From NCBI RefSeq assembly GCF_003987435.1, contig NZ_PIQG01000003.1, forward strand, positions 209,081 to 273,080: a DNA stretch of 64,000 nt, in the 5' to 3' direction. The position numbers and the translations under genes are program-made. The notes under the pieces were generated by a model that saw nothing but the letters and a program-made list of their open reading frames with translations, did no database searches and was not told the DNA's origin. Within the stretch, counting starts at the first letter, position 1. Every line of letters begins with the position of its first letter. This document shows, piece after piece, positions 1 to 11,342 of the stretch. Origin of the DNA: Pseudidiomarina taiwanensis. Its GTDB lineage: Bacteria; Pseudomonadota; Gammaproteobacteria; Enterobacterales; Alteromonadaceae.

Positions 1-209
1 GCTGTGGTTGCTTGCAAATGCTCGAGTAAATCTTGATATTCGGAATGTTGGTTGAGGTAGAGGTCTTGGCTGATTTTCTTGCTCGGATCAACGCCACCAC
101 CGGTGCGGCCCTGGACTCGATGCGGACTATTTTCAAAACGCTCGATAAAGTGCTGACAAAATTCGGCAGTTAAGGCGTCGTCGTATACTTCGATAAAATC
201 GTTCGACAC
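1..209 (-). CDS. 2OG-Fe(II) oxygenase-like protein, N-terminal part (truncated by window edge)
   Basis: This reading frame starts at a GTG (209-207) preceded by AAGGA about ten bases upstream and runs without a stop to base 1, giving about 69 residues beginning VSNDFIEVYDDALTAEFCQ. The opening FIEVYDDALTAEFCQHFI followed by an RTGGGVD segment resembles the N-terminus of small proteobacterial 2-oxoglutarate/Fe(II)-dependent oxygenases (prolyl-4-hydroxylase-like). The His-Asp-His iron ligands would lie beyond the window, so the assignment rests only on N-terminal resemblance. An in-frame-shifted ATG at about 219 opens a shorter frame that closes quickly and is less likely. The gene is divergent from gdhA, with about 180 bases between them holding both promoters. 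Confidence 0.5.
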   Translation of the reverse strand, partial: MSNDFIEVYDDALTAEFCQHFIERFENSPHRVQGRTGGGVDPSKKISQDLYLNQHSEYQDLLEHLQATT

Positions 210-250
210 GTTTTTTCATTCCTTGTAACAATTCGATGCTGGCAGTGTAA

Positions 251-1741
<1,491 letters not shown>

Positions 1742-1764
1742 TGAAACAACAAGGAACTTTGGTT

Positions 1765-3930
1765 ATGAAAAAATCCATCATCGCATTAGCACTCATTTGT
1801 AGCAGTGCTGCACTTGCCGATGAGGGCATGTGGATGCCGCAGCAATTGCCGGAAATTGCAGATAAGCTTAAAGCTGCTGGACTCCAGCTTGACCCAAATG
1901 AGTTGACTCAGCTCACTGAATTTCCGATGGGGGCGATTGTCAGCTTAGGCGGATGCTCGGCCTCGTTCGTATCGCCGCAGGGCTTGGTTGCGACCAACCA
2001 CCACTGTGTTTATGGCAGTATCGCCTACAACTCTACTCCGGAGAACGACCTGCTCGCTAACGGTTTTCTTGCTGAAAATTTAGCGGCAGAATTGCCAGCG
2101 GCTCCAGGCACGCGGATTTTTGTAACCCGTGCCGTTGATAACGTCACCTCGCAAATTATTGATGAGCAGGTTGCTAAGCTATCGGGTAAAGCACGCGTTG
2201 ACGCAATCGAGGCCAAGCAAAAAGCCATGGTCGCGGAGTGCGAGAGCGATGCAGGTCATCGTTGTAGCGTTGCCTCTTACTATGGTGGACTTGAGTACTA
2301 CTTGATTAAACAGTTGGAAATTAAAGATGTCCGCCTAGTTCATGCTCCGGCTGAAGGGGTGGGCAAGTTTGGCGGCGACACAGATAACTGGATGTGGCCG
2401 CGTCATACCGGAGATTATTCATTCTATCGTGCCTATGTGAGCCCCACCGGCGAGTCAGCAGAATATGCTGAAGAGAACGTGCCTTATGTGCCAGAACATC
2501 ACTTAGCGATAGCGACAGAAGCGCTTGATGAGGGCGACTTTGTAATGGCGCTCGGTTACCCAGGGCGCACCAATCGTCACCGTTTACCATCCGAAGTACT
2601 GAGTACATTCGAGTGGAGTTATCCAAAGACGGTTGAGCGTTTCACTGAAACTCTTGCGATCATTGATGAGGTCACCGCCACAAATAAAGACGCGGAACTC
2701 AAATATGCAAGCCGCGTCGCGGGGCTTAATAATTACTTAAAAAACCGTCAAGGCATGCTTGATTCGTATCACGGCAGTGATTTGCTCGAACGCAAGCAGC
2801 AAGAGCATCGTGAGTTGTTGGAGTGGGTGCAAAGTAGTGCGGGCAATCGTCGCGCCTATGCAGCCGACTTACAGCGTCTTGAGAGCTTACTCGCTGAGCG
2901 CGACCAACAAAGCCGAGAAGACTATCTACTCGATGTTGCTGAACCGCGATTGTTATCTATGGCGCGCACTTTATACCGCCTCGCTAAAGAGCAAACCAAA
3001 CCGGATGCGGAACGTAGAGCGGGTTTCCAAGAACGTGATTTGCCGCGTTTTCAAGCTTATGTCGCGCGCTTTGATCGAAGCTTTGATGCGACGATTGAAC
3101 AAGCTCTCGACTTCCACAATTTGCGCAATTACCTGAATCAACCAGCAGCTAAGCGTCACGCCGAGTTCGATAAGGCGTTGGGGTTAACGGGGAAACTTTC
3201 TGATGCTGAGTTGCGCAACAAAATCAACGCGTTGTATGACGCAACCGGCTTGATGGATGTCGATCAGCGGACTGAATGGCTAGCACAGAAACCAGGTGCT
3301 TTCGCAGATAGCGACGACCCGTTTGTACGAGCGGCTGTTGCCCTGTATGCCAGTGATCGCGAGGCTGAGCGAAAACAACAAGAACTTGCAGGGCAAATTC
3401 AGCAGGCTTATGCGAGTTACATGGCCGCTAAGATTGCCTTTATGCAGGCTCGTGGCGAAGCCGTGTACCCAGATGCGAATAGTACTTTGCGGGTAACCTA
3501 TGGCAATGTCACCGGTCGCGATCACGGAACCTACGATGGGACGGCGTGGACTGCATTTACAACCTTGCGTGGTATTACCCAGAAAGCTACGGGTGAGGGC
3601 GAGTTTAATGCCCCGCAAGCACAGCTCGATGCGATCGAAGCGAAAAACTATGGTGAGTATTATGTTCCTGCTCTCGACTCGGTTCCGGTGAACTATCTCG
3701 CAACCCTTGATATTACCGGCGGTAATTCGGGTTCAGCAGTGTTGAATGGTAAAGCTGAATTGGTTGGTCTTGCGTTTGATGGAACCCTTGATTCGATTAT
3801 CTCGGATTGGGATTTCAATCTTTCCAATACCCGTTCAATTCAAGTCGACTCGCGCTTTATGCTATGGCAAATGCGCTATGTCGACGGTGCTGAGGCTTTA
3901 CTTGAAGAGATGGGCGTTCCGCTCGACTAG
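1765..3930 (+). CDS. S46 family dipeptidyl peptidase, DPP7-like, exported
   Basis: A 721-residue periplasmic serine peptidase that removes dipeptides from peptide N-termini. The start at 1765 is chosen because AAGGA lies just upstream and MKKSIIALALICSSAALA is a clean signal peptide; an ATG at 1741 would add eight residues before it. The S46 triad is visible: His in TNHHC (about residue 80), Asp in GGDTDNW (about 203-209), and Ser655 in GGNSGSA. Residue 673 is Gly; in Porphyromonas enzymes Gly673 marks DPP7 (hydrophobic P1) while Arg673 marks DPP11 (acidic P1), so a DPP7-like specificity is inferred. It follows gdhA by 23 bases and ends before an intrinsic terminator. Confidence 0.92.
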   Translation: MKKSIIALALICSSAALADEGMWMPQQLPEIADKLKAAGLQLDPNELTQLTEFPMGAIVSLGGCSASFVSPQGLVATNHHCVYGSIAYNSTPENDLLANGFLAENLAAELPAAPGTRIFVTRAVDNVTSQIIDEQVAKLSGKARVDAIEAKQKAMVAECESDAGHRCSVASYYGGLEYYLIKQLEIKDVRLVHAPAEGVGKFGGDTDNWMWPRHTGDYSFYRAYVSPTGESAEYAEENVPYVPEHHLAIATEALDEGDFVMALGYPGRTNRHRLPSEVLSTFEWSYPKTVERFTETLAIIDEVTATNKDAELKYASRVAGLNNYLKNRQGMLDSYHGSDLLERKQQEHRELLEWVQSSAGNRRAYAADLQRLESLLAERDQQSREDYLLDVAEPRLLSMARTLYRLAKEQTKPDAERRAGFQERDLPRFQAYVARFDRSFDATIEQALDFHNLRNYLNQPAAKRHAEFDKALGLTGKLSDAELRNKINALYDATGLMDVDQRTEWLAQKPGAFADSDDPFVRAAVALYASDREAERKQQELAGQIQQAYASYMAAKIAFMQARGEAVYPDANSTLRVTYGNVTGRDHGTYDGTAWTAFTTLRGITQKATGEGEFNAPQAQLDAIEAKNYGEYYVPALDSVPVNYLATLDITGGNSGSAVLNGKAELVGLAFDGTLDSIISDWDFNLSNTRSIQVDSRFMLWQMRYVDGAEALLEEMGVPLD

Positions 3931-3960
3931 AAGTTCTCAAAGCACGACACTATCAATGAT

Positions 3961-3992
3961 AAAACCCGCTCTATCCCTGAGCGGGTTTTTTT
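3961..3992 (+). terminator. Intrinsic terminator after S46 peptidase
   Basis: AAACCCGCTC (3962-3971) pairs with GAGCGGGTTT (3979-3988) around a seven-base loop and is followed by a run of T. It closes the gdhA-peptidase unit. Confidence 0.9.
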
Positions 3993-4082
3993 CTCGCAAA
4001 TCTTTGGCGGTTGGTCGCAACAAATTGAGCTATGCTTAAATGCATACCGTACCATGTGCAATATAGGTACAAAGGAGGCGTT

Positions 4083-4493
4083 ATGCGCACAATTCAAAAG
4101 TTAGCTTTAGCGTTTATGGTTATTGCAGTGGCTGGGTGTAGTTCACCAGGGGCAGTAGAAATGCTGGGTGAGAAACGGCCAGCAATTACCAAAGCAGATG
4201 TGATCATCATGCAGGTTGCGCCTGAATCGGCTGCGCCAATTGCTCGTCTGCGCGCTGAGTTTAGTTATGGCGTACGGGAGACCGATGAAGATAAACTGGT
4301 GTACGCAATCGAACGAGTAAGAACGCAAGCGGCAGCGCTTGGAGCAAACCTTATCGTTATCGACAATGTGAAGTTTCGGACAACCGCCGCTGGATTAGTG
4401 ACAAATGGTCTGTTCGAGGGCGAGGTAGCGAGCCAAATTGCTGCGCAGCGCACGCCTGTAGTCACAGCGACCGCCTATTACCTTAATCGCTAG
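4083..4493 (+). CDS. Small lipoprotein of unknown function
   Basis: A 136-residue protein that I do not recognise as a named family. The ATG at 4083 has a full Shine-Dalgarno (AAAGGAGG) six bases upstream. The N-terminus MRTIQKLALAFMVIAVAGC is a lipoprotein signal with lipobox VAGC, so the mature protein should be anchored by Cys19. The mature part contains a segment RVRTQAAALGANLIVIDN, of the kind seen in small proteobacterial lipoproteins that hold a compact alpha/beta domain. It stands alone between the terminator of the S46 gene and the convergent gor gene, so context gives no function. Confidence 0.75.
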   Translation: MRTIQKLALAFMVIAVAGCSSPGAVEMLGEKRPAITKADVIIMQVAPESAAPIARLRAEFSYGVRETDEDKLVYAIERVRTQAAALGANLIVIDNVKFRTTAAGLVTNGLFEGEVASQIAAQRTPVVTATAYYLNR

Positions 4494-4509
4494 GCGGTCA
4501 CCATGAAAT

Positions 4510-4534
4510 GTCACCTTACTTAGCGTAAGGTGAC
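4510..4534. other. Perfect 10-bp hairpin at the gor 3' end
   Basis: GTCACCTTAC (4510-4519) and GTAAGGTGAC (4525-4534) form a perfect stem with loop TTAGC. The gor stop codon (4520-4522) lies in the loop. No T run follows on either strand, so it is at best a weak terminator or a 3'-end RNA-stabilising element between two convergent genes. Confidence 0.5.
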
Positions 4535-5878
4535 GAATTCCTCTGCACTGGTCGGGTGCAAAGCGACGGTGGCATCGAACTGGGCTTTGGTCGCGCCCAT
4601 CTTCATGGCCACTGCAAATCCTTGCAGAATCTCATCCATTCCTTCACCAATACCATGGATACCCACCACCCGCTCGTCTGGACCGGCACACACCAGTTTA
4701 AAAGTCGATAATGCTCGGTGTTGCGTTACTGCATTGTACATCGCCGCAAATTGTGACTTGTAGACTTTAACTTGAGCTTCACCGTACTCAGCAACCGCTT
4801 CGACTTCGGTTAAGCCTACCGTGCCGATAGGCGGGTGACTAAAGACGATGGTCGGAATTTGGCTGTAGTCCATGTGCGCATCAGGAAGTTCTGGATTAAA
4901 TAAACGCTCGGCTAATAAGCGCCCCGCTTTAATTGCAACGGGGGTAAGTTGCGCTTCTCCGGTGATATCGCCTACTGCGTAAATACCTGGGACGTTGGTA
5001 TTTTGGTATTTATCGGTACGGATAAAGCCAAGCTCGTCGGCTTCGACACCGGCCGCCGCTAGATTAATTTGATCCGTTGCCGGCTCGCGACCAATCGCCC
5101 AAATGAGACAATCGACCTCGTCAATCACTTCGCCACTGACCGTGTGAACGGTTAATAAACCTGAACTTGGATCTTTCTCAACTTTGGCAACACTGCTATT
5201 GGTATGCAAGTTAAGCTTGTCTTGCTGCATCCGCTCAAGCAAAGCATTGGTGATATCTTCATCGAAGTAGCGCAGTGGTCTGTCTTTGCGAACCAGCAAG
5301 TGAGCGTCGCTGCCCAATGCATGCAAAACTCCTGCAATTTCAACTGCGATATAGCCAGCGCCAACCACAACCGCTTTATTCGGGCGTTCGGTTAGCGCAA
5401 AGAATCCGTCTGAATCAATCCCGTATTCTGCCCCTGGGCAAGTTGGAATCATGGAGCGGCCACCGACCGCAATGGTGATATGATCTGCAGTAATATGCTC
5501 ACCATTTACTTCAACAGTACGGGCATCCACAAAGCGCGCAAAGCCTTCAATATACTCTACTCCGTTGGCGGCAAAACCGCGCTTGTAGCCACCGTGAATA
5601 CGTTCGATGTAGGCTTCGCGATTTTTGACTAAGGTGGCCCAGTCAAAACCTTTTTGTTCAACATCAAAGCCATAGTCCGCACTGTATTTCAGAGCTTCGG
5701 CGATATGGGCACCGTACCACATGACCTTTTTCGGAACACAACCGACATTTACACAGGTCCCACCGACTGCTTTTGCTTCAATAACGGCTGCTTTTGCGCC
5801 ACGAATTGCTGCACGATTGGCCGATGCGATGCCGCCACTGCCTGCGCCAATTGCCAGGTAGTCGTAATGTCTTGTCAT
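4520..5878 (-). CDS. gor: Glutathione-disulfide reductase
   Basis: A 452-residue cytosolic flavoenzyme reducing GSSG with NADPH. The FAD-binding GAGSGGIAS (11-19), the redox disulfide [13 protein letters not shown] with Cys42 and Cys47 at the E. coli positions, the NADPH fold [15 protein letters not shown], a second FAD motif [10 protein letters not shown], and the C-terminal HPTSAEE with the catalytic His near 441 are all visible. The length matches E. coli Gor (450). It is transcribed divergently from the YgjP-like gene across about 110 bases. Confidence 0.95.
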   Translation of the reverse strand: MTRHYDYLAIGAGSGGIASANRAAIRGAKAAVIEAKAVGGTCVNVGCVPKKVMWYGAHIAEALKYSADYGFDVEQKGFDWATLVKNREAYIERIHGGYKRGFAANGVEYIEGFARFVDARTVEVNGEHITADHITIAVGGRSMIPTCPGAEYGIDSDGFFALTERPNKAVVVGAGYIAVEIAGVLHALGSDAHLLVRKDRPLRYFDEDITNALLERMQQDKLNLHTNSSVAKVEKDPSSGLLTVHTVSGEVIDEVDCLIWAIGREPATDQINLAAAGVEADELGFIRTDKYQNTNVPGIYAVGDITGEAQLTPVAIKAGRLLAERLFNPELPDAHMDYSQIPTIVFSHPPIGTVGLTEVEAVAEYGEAQVKVYKSQFAAMYNAVTQHRALSTFKLVCAGPDERVVGIHGIGEGMDEILQGFAVAMKMGATKAQFDATVALHPTSAEEFVTLR

Positions 5879-5990
5879 TCGAATTCTCCAAACTGCCCGA
5901 AGGGTGTATTCAAAACATAAAGCCGTTATGATCCCCTATATCGTGTGCTGACGCAACGCTTGCATGGCCACTGTAAGGAAGAAAATATAG

Positions 5991-6704
5991 ATGGGCTTAA
6001 TCTATCAAATTAATCGAAGTAAGCGTCGCCGAACACTTGCTTTAAAAGTTGCAAATGGCCAGTTGCAGGTTCATGCACCTTGGTTTGTGCGCGATGCTGA
6101 GATCGAACAGTTTGTGGCACAAAAGCGTTCATGGATTGAGCGTCATTTGAGCCGTCAACAAAGCGCACTTGCAGGTCTTACCCCAAGAGACTGGCTTACT
6201 GAGAACTCGGTACTCTGGCTCGGACAGCCTGTCGTTGTGACGGTTCATTATGGAGGTCGCGGCGGAGTCATGCGGTTTACTGCAACTGAACTGCAAATTA
6301 GTGTGCCAAATCGAGTTAAAGATGTTGCTGGATATATCTTTAAATGTGTGCGACAGGCATACAAGGAGCGCGCTATGGCTTGGTTAAATGAGTTTTTCGA
6401 CCAGCAATCGCAACTGCCGCAGTACCCAAAAGCTTGGAGTATAGGTCAGTTCAAAGCGAAGTGGGGGCATTGCTCTAAAGCGGGTGAACTGAAATTTACC
6501 TGGCAATTATGGCTGGCGCCAGAGTGGGTTGTTCGTTATGTGGTGCTGCATGAAGTCGCGCATCTGGATGAGTTTAATCATGGTCCAAAATTTTGGCAGC
6601 GCGTGGCAGAATTGGAGCCGGATTACCGCCATGCCGAGGCTTGGTTAAAACGCCACGGCATGACGGTATTATCGCTTGATTACCTAGACTATGTGGTCGC
6701 TTAA
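5991..6704 (+). CDS. YgjP-like (DUF45/WLM) zinc metallopeptidase
   Basis: A 237-residue protein of the YgjP/DUF45 family, cytosolic by lack of a signal peptide. The signature is near the C-terminus: KWGHCSKAGELKFTWQLWLAP, then the zinc motif HEVAH (187-191) and the third ligand in NHGPKFW (His197). YgjP-type enzymes are sometimes described as putative SprT/WLM-related peptidases; the physiological substrate is unknown to me. The ATG at 5991 has GGAAG upstream. The stop (6702-6704) is two bases from the stop of the convergent S9 peptidase. Confidence 0.85.
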   Translation: MGLIYQINRSKRRRTLALKVANGQLQVHAPWFVRDAEIEQFVAQKRSWIERHLSRQQSALAGLTPRDWLTENSVLWLGQPVVVTVHYGGRGGVMRFTATELQISVPNRVKDVAGYIFKCVRQAYKERAMAWLNEFFDQQSQLPQYPKAWSIGQFKAKWGHCSKAGELKFTWQLWLAPEWVVRYVVLHEVAHLDEFNHGPKFWQRVAELEPDYRHAEAWLKRHGMTVLSLDYLDYVVA

Positions 6705-6706
6705 GA

Positions 6707-8974
6707 CTACCGGTTAGGCGGTAATTTTTCGCGTAAGAAATCGGCCATCATAGTGCGCAAATGTAGCGTTGTTCCTTCCCCTTCATAGATTCCATGGGTG
6801 CGATTCGGATAGGCAAAAAATTCAAATTGCTTGCCGTGTTTAATCAGTTCATTTACCAGTCGTTCAGATCCTTGGAAATGGACGTTATCATCAGCTGTAC
6901 CATGAACTAACAACAGCTCGCCCTCAAGGTTTTCGGCATGAGTAATTGCCGAGGTTTCTTGGTAGCGCTTGGCTGATTCAGGCAATAGACCAGAATAACG
7001 TTCTTGGTAAATCGTATCGTAAAGGGTTAAATCTGGCACCGGCGCCAAAGCGATCCCCACATGGTAATCATCAGGGTAGCGGAACAGTGCATTGAGTGTC
7101 TGGGTACCGCCGCCACTGTGGCCCCAAATGGCAACGCGGTCGCTATCAATAAATGACCAGCGCTTGAGCATTTGTTGCAAGGCATCGTATTGGTCTCGAA
7201 CGGTAATGTCGCCTAAGTTTTTATAAATTGAACGGCGCCACTCGAAGCCACGCGGTGACTTGGTTCCGCGGTTATCAATTGAGGCAACAATATAACCCTG
7301 CTGGGTGAGGTATTGATGGAACATGAAGCGCTCACCCCCCCAAGTATTCGCGACGGTTTGTCCCCAGGGTTCGCCATACACATAGAAAACAATCGGATAA
7401 CTTTGGGTCGGGTCAAAGTCGTGCGGCGTCATTAAAAAGCCATCAAGCTTGAGCCCATCTCTTGCTTCGACTTGGAAGAAATTAAAATCGGCCAGAGCAA
7501 GATCGTCCACATTATCTTGAACCCGTTGGTTATCTTCGATGACACGAATCACCTTGTGGTCAGGTAGGGAGATCATCGCGGTGACTGGCACCGAAGTAAC
7601 ACTTGAGTAGGTGTGCACTGCATATTCAGCACCTGCCGATAAGCGATAGCTATGACTACCTGCTTGCGCTGGGGTAAGTCGCTCGAGCTTACCGCTGCCG
7701 TCGAGGCTGGCGCGGAATAAGTAGCGCTCAAGTGGCGTTTCGGGTGAAGCGATGAAATACACCCAACCATCGGTTTGGTCGATTTGTAGTACTTCAATCA
7801 CATCCCAGTTCCCTTGGGTAATCGCTTGGCTACGACCACTGGCACTATCAACGCGATACAAATGCCGATAACCTGAACTTTCGCTTAACCAAGTAAAGGC
7901 TTCGCCGCGACCAAAGAACTTCACTTCATCGTTGTAATCGGCCCAGCTGTCCGTGGTTTCTCGAATTACTTCACGCACTTCACCATTCTCAACATCCGCT
8001 AAGAAAGCGATGTTTATCGCTTGTGAGCGCGGCATTTGTTGGATCAGCAACTGCTCGTTATTTGCGGCCCATTGCATCCGCACCAAATAATGTTGGCGTG
8101 GATCGCCAGGCAGCTTCATCCAAGTGGTGTCGCCACCGCTGGCTGGGAGCACTCCAATGCGCATCGAGGCATTGGTTTCACCCACTTTAGGATAGGGAAA
8201 TTGTTTCAGGGTTGGATACAATTGATCCGTATTATTAATCATGGTGAACAGCGGCGTACCGGCGGTATCAAGCTGCCAATAAGCGATTTGACTGCCATTA
8301 GGCGACCAGCTAAAGCCGTCACGCAAGAAAAACTCTTCTTCGTTAACCCAGTCGAAGGTCCCGTTGACGATGATATCGTTGCCATCAAAGGTCAATTGCT
8401 GAATTTGTGCAGAACCGAGATCTTGCACGTAAATGTTGTTCTTCATTACATAAGCAACGCGCTGTCCTTGTGGATCGAACTTAGCGAACTGCAAGGTCGA
8501 GGGTTCGGCATTGCCACCGAGTTTGAGCAGGGTATCGGTATTGCGGTCATAGACCCAATAATCACCCAGCGTATGGGTCCGCCATGAACGCTTGGTATTG
8601 GTGAAAATCAGAACTTTAGAGCTATCCGCTGACCAGTGATAATCAGCGATGCCAAGCCCGCGACTCTCACCTTTTGGGGTGAGATTATCGGCACTGATGA
8701 GCACAGTGCGCTTTTGAGTTTGTGGGTGATAGCGGACGATAGCCTCGCCCCCAAGCGTTTTTTCCACAGTTGTGTAGCCACTGCCATCGCTTGACCAGCG
8801 CATGGGTGCGAGCGGAGTCGGGTAAAAATCTGCGGTTTGGTAGAGTCGACCGAGCGTGAGCAGCTCGCCATTCTCAGTTTTTTCAGGAAACCAATGCTGG
8901 ACTGGGGTTTGCGCGCAGCCTACCAAAGTGGCAGCAAAGAAAAGTATCGCAACAACATGTCGGGTTGTTAACAT
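6707..8974 (-). CDS. S9 family dipeptidyl peptidase (DPP4-like) lipoprotein
   Basis: A 755-residue secreted or surface-anchored serine peptidase. The start at 8974 is preferred over an upstream frame because AGAGG precedes it and MLTTRHVVAILFFAATLVGC is a lipoprotein signal with lipobox LVGC. An N-terminal beta-propeller (DPP4_N type) carries DWVNEEEFF, the double-Glu region that binds the substrate N-terminus in DPP4. The C-terminal alpha/beta-hydrolase domain has Ser620 in GHSGGG, Asp near 695 in HGTADDNVH, and His near 727 in NRTHGIY. It probably releases X-Pro or X-Ala dipeptides; exact P1 preference is not readable here. It is divergent from prlC, the two sharing about 106 bases. Confidence 0.93.
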   Translation of the reverse strand: MLTTRHVVAILFFAATLVGCAQTPVQHWFPEKTENGELLTLGRLYQTADFYPTPLAPMRWSSDGSGYTTVEKTLGGEAIVRYHPQTQKRTVLISADNLTPKGESRGLGIADYHWSADSSKVLIFTNTKRSWRTHTLGDYWVYDRNTDTLLKLGGNAEPSTLQFAKFDPQGQRVAYVMKNNIYVQDLGSAQIQQLTFDGNDIIVNGTFDWVNEEEFFLRDGFSWSPNGSQIAYWQLDTAGTPLFTMINNTDQLYPTLKQFPYPKVGETNASMRIGVLPASGGDTTWMKLPGDPRQHYLVRMQWAANNEQLLIQQMPRSQAINIAFLADVENGEVREVIRETTDSWADYNDEVKFFGRGEAFTWLSESSGYRHLYRVDSASGRSQAITQGNWDVIEVLQIDQTDGWVYFIASPETPLERYLFRASLDGSGKLERLTPAQAGSHSYRLSAGAEYAVHTYSSVTSVPVTAMISLPDHKVIRVIEDNQRVQDNVDDLALADFNFFQVEARDGLKLDGFLMTPHDFDPTQSYPIVFYVYGEPWGQTVANTWGGERFMFHQYLTQQGYIVASIDNRGTKSPRGFEWRRSIYKNLGDITVRDQYDALQQMLKRWSFIDSDRVAIWGHSGGGTQTLNALFRYPDDYHVGIALAPVPDLTLYDTIYQERYSGLLPESAKRYQETSAITHAENLEGELLLVHGTADDNVHFQGSERLVNELIKHGKQFEFFAYPNRTHGIYEGEGTTLHLRTMMADFLREKLPPNR

Positions 8975-9080
8975 AGAAGCCTCTACGACGTGGAAAACAA
9001 CGGCTGCGGTTGAAATTTCTCGACCACGACCATAATTAAGTTTGATAAAATTCACGCTTCATTATTCAAGAGGTTGGTGC

Positions 9081-11123
9081 ATGAGTCAAAACCCTTTGTT
9101 GCAGAATAACACCCTACCTGCATTTTCTGAGATCAAGCCCGAGCATATCGTGCCGGCAATCGAGCAACGAATTGTTGCAGCGAAACAAATGATAGAGCAG
9201 GTTATTGCTGCGCAAAAATTTACCTGGCAAGACTTTATTGCACCACTTGAGCAAGTGGATGATGAGCTAGAGCGCAGTTGGTCGCCGGTCTCTCACCTGA
9301 ATGCGGTGAAGAGTGATCCGGCCTTACGTGAAGCCCATGATGCGTGCTTGCCGTTATTATCTGAGTACGCAACTTTCGTGGGGCAACATGAAGGGCTTTA
9401 TCAAGGTTACAAGGCTATTCGGGAGAGTGCAGAATTTGAGCACCTGAGCGAGGCTCAACAAAAGGTTGTGACCGATACTCTACGCGACTTTGAGTTATCT
9501 GGTGTCGCTTTGCCAAACGCGCAAAAGCAAGAATATGCCAAGATTCAAGCACGGCTTGCTGAACTCGGTTCGCAATTTAGTAACAATCTTTTGGATGCAA
9601 CGGATAATTGGCATCTACTCGTTACCGATGAAGCGGAGTTAAGCGGCTTACCCGAGAGCGCAGTTGAAGCGGCTGCAGCAAGTGCTCGGGAGCATGATCA
9701 GCAAGGCTGGCGCTTTGGCTTAGATATCCCCAGCTACTTACCCGTCATGATGTACGCAGATAGTAGCGACTTACGGCGCCAACTTTATCAGGCGTTTACG
9801 ACGCGTGCTTCAGAGCAAGGGCCACAAGCCGGACAATACGATAACTCAGCAATCATTGCGGAAACCTTAGAGTTGCGGCAGAAGCTCGCCCGACTGCTTG
9901 GGTTTGAGCATTATGCCGCCCTAAGTTTGGCGACTAAAATGGCAGACTCAGCAGCACAAGTTGAAACCTTTTTGACGGACCTTGCCGAACGTTCTTTGCC
10001 ACAAGCTCGAGCAGATTATCAAGAGGTACTCGAGTTCGCACAACGGCAGTGTCATGTGGAAGAACTCGAAGCCTGGGACATCGCTTACTACAGCGAAAAG
10101 TTGAAACAACAAAAGTATGCGATTTCTGATGAAGCGTTGCGTCCTTATTTTCCTGAACACAAAGTTGTGCAGGGATTATTTGCGGTGGTTGAGCGCTTAT
10201 TTGGTTTAACTATCACCGAGCAAACTCCTCCGAGTCGCTGGCATGACAGTGTGCGCTACTTTGTGATTTACGATCAACAGCAGCAACAGCGCGGTAGTTT
10301 CTATCTGGACCTATATGCGCGTACAGGGAAGCGCGGCGGCGCGTGGATGGCGGAATGTGCAACGCGGCGACGGACGCTTACTCAGGATGTCCAACTCCCC
10401 GTTGCCTACTTAACCTGTAACTTCAACCGACCAGTCGGTGATAAGCCTGCCCTATTTACCCACGATGAGGTGGTGACGTTATTCCATGAATTCGGACATG
10501 GCTTGCACCACATGCTGACTCAAATTGAATACGCAGGTGTTTCGGGCATTAATGGGGTGGCATGGGACGCAGTGGAGCTGCCGTCTCAATTCCTCGAGAA
10601 CTGGTGTTGGGAACCTGAAGCATTAGCGCTTATCTCGGGGCATTATGAAAGTGGTGAACCACTGCCACAGGATTTACTCGATAAAATGCTCGCGGCCCGT
10701 AACTTCCAATCTGCAATGCAAATGGTACGGCAATTAGAGTTTAGTTTGTTTGATTTGAGAATCCATGCAGATCCGAGTATCCGCTCGGCCGCACAAGTTC
10801 AGAGTGTGCTTGACCAGGTTCGTGAACAAGTCGCAGTACGCAAACCGCCTGCGTATAATCGTTTTCAACATAGTTTCGGGCATATTTTTGCCGGCGGCTA
10901 TGCGGCGGGATACTACAGTTATAAATGGGCAGAAGTGTTATCGGCAGACGCGTTTTCGCGGTTTGAAGAAGACGGTATTTTTAACCCCCAAACCGGGCAA
11001 GATTTCTTGCATGAAATTCTTGAGCAAGGTGGCTCAAAAGACGCAATGGAATTGTTTGTGGCGTTTCGCGGGCGTGAGCCTAAGGTTGATGCGCTATTGC
11101 GTCATTCCGGGATTCAGGGATGA
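9081..11123 (+). CDS. prlC: Oligopeptidase A (M3 family)
   Basis: A 680-residue cytosolic zinc oligopeptidase, the same length as E. coli OpdA/PrlC, which degrades peptides including cleaved signal peptides. The active site HEFGH lies at 469-473, identical in position to the E. coli enzyme, with the third zinc ligand in the GVAWDAVELPSQFLENW segment downstream. The ATG at 9081 is chosen because CAAGAGG lies ten bases upstream; an upstream in-frame ATG at 9042 overlaps the divergent promoter region. No terminator was found; a convergent small gene follows after 22 bases. Confidence 0.96.
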   Translation: MSQNPLLQNNTLPAFSEIKPEHIVPAIEQRIVAAKQMIEQVIAAQKFTWQDFIAPLEQVDDELERSWSPVSHLNAVKSDPALREAHDACLPLLSEYATFVGQHEGLYQGYKAIRESAEFEHLSEAQQKVVTDTLRDFELSGVALPNAQKQEYAKIQARLAELGSQFSNNLLDATDNWHLLVTDEAELSGLPESAVEAAAASAREHDQQGWRFGLDIPSYLPVMMYADSSDLRRQLYQAFTTRASEQGPQAGQYDNSAIIAETLELRQKLARLLGFEHYAALSLATKMADSAAQVETFLTDLAERSLPQARADYQEVLEFAQRQCHVEELEAWDIAYYSEKLKQQKYAISDEALRPYFPEHKVVQGLFAVVERLFGLTITEQTPPSRWHDSVRYFVIYDQQQQQRGSFYLDLYARTGKRGGAWMAECATRRRTLTQDVQLPVAYLTCNFNRPVGDKPALFTHDEVVTLFHEFGHGLHHMLTQIEYAGVSGINGVAWDAVELPSQFLENWCWEPEALALISGHYESGEPLPQDLLDKMLAARNFQSAMQMVRQLEFSLFDLRIHADPSIRSAAQVQSVLDQVREQVAVRKPPAYNRFQHSFGHIFAGGYAAGYYSYKWAEVLSADAFSRFEEDGIFNPQTGQDFLHEILEQGGSKDAMELFVAFRGREPKVDALLRHSGIQG

Positions 11124-11145
11124 CGCTCGCTCAAGGTATGCCTGA

Positions 11146-11340
11146 CTAATTTGGTAGTACAGCTTGAACAATAAGTACCAGGCTGAGCACAAATAACACA
11201 ATCAGAACTATGCCAACCGCGATGTAAGCTTTGGGATTTCCTTTGCTGAAGTCGCGTTGGCGGTTTTGTTCTGACTGGACCCCAAACAAGGCAGCAATGA
11301 CGCTCACCAGCACACTAAAGAAATTGGGCTTAGACGCCAT
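11146..11340 (-). CDS. DUF2970 small membrane protein
   Basis: A 64-residue protein matching the DUF2970 pattern: an N-terminal SVLVSVIAALFGVQSEQNRQRDF segment (here split across residues 8-30) and a single C-terminal membrane span rich in Val, Ile and Leu. It starts two bases after the stop of the gene upstream (11343-11645), so the two minus-strand genes are surely one transcription unit. Function is unknown. DUF2970 genes are common in gamma- and betaproteobacteria. Confidence 0.8.
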   Translation of the reverse strand: MASKPNFFSVLVSVIAALFGVQSEQNRQRDFSKGNPKAYIAVGIVLIVLFVLSLVLIVQAVLPN

Positions 11341-11342
11341 GC

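Noticed and set aside
8036..8587. 183-codon plus-strand open frame opposite the S9 peptidase
   Set aside because: Antisense to a well-supported gene, without a ribosome site or recognised motif.
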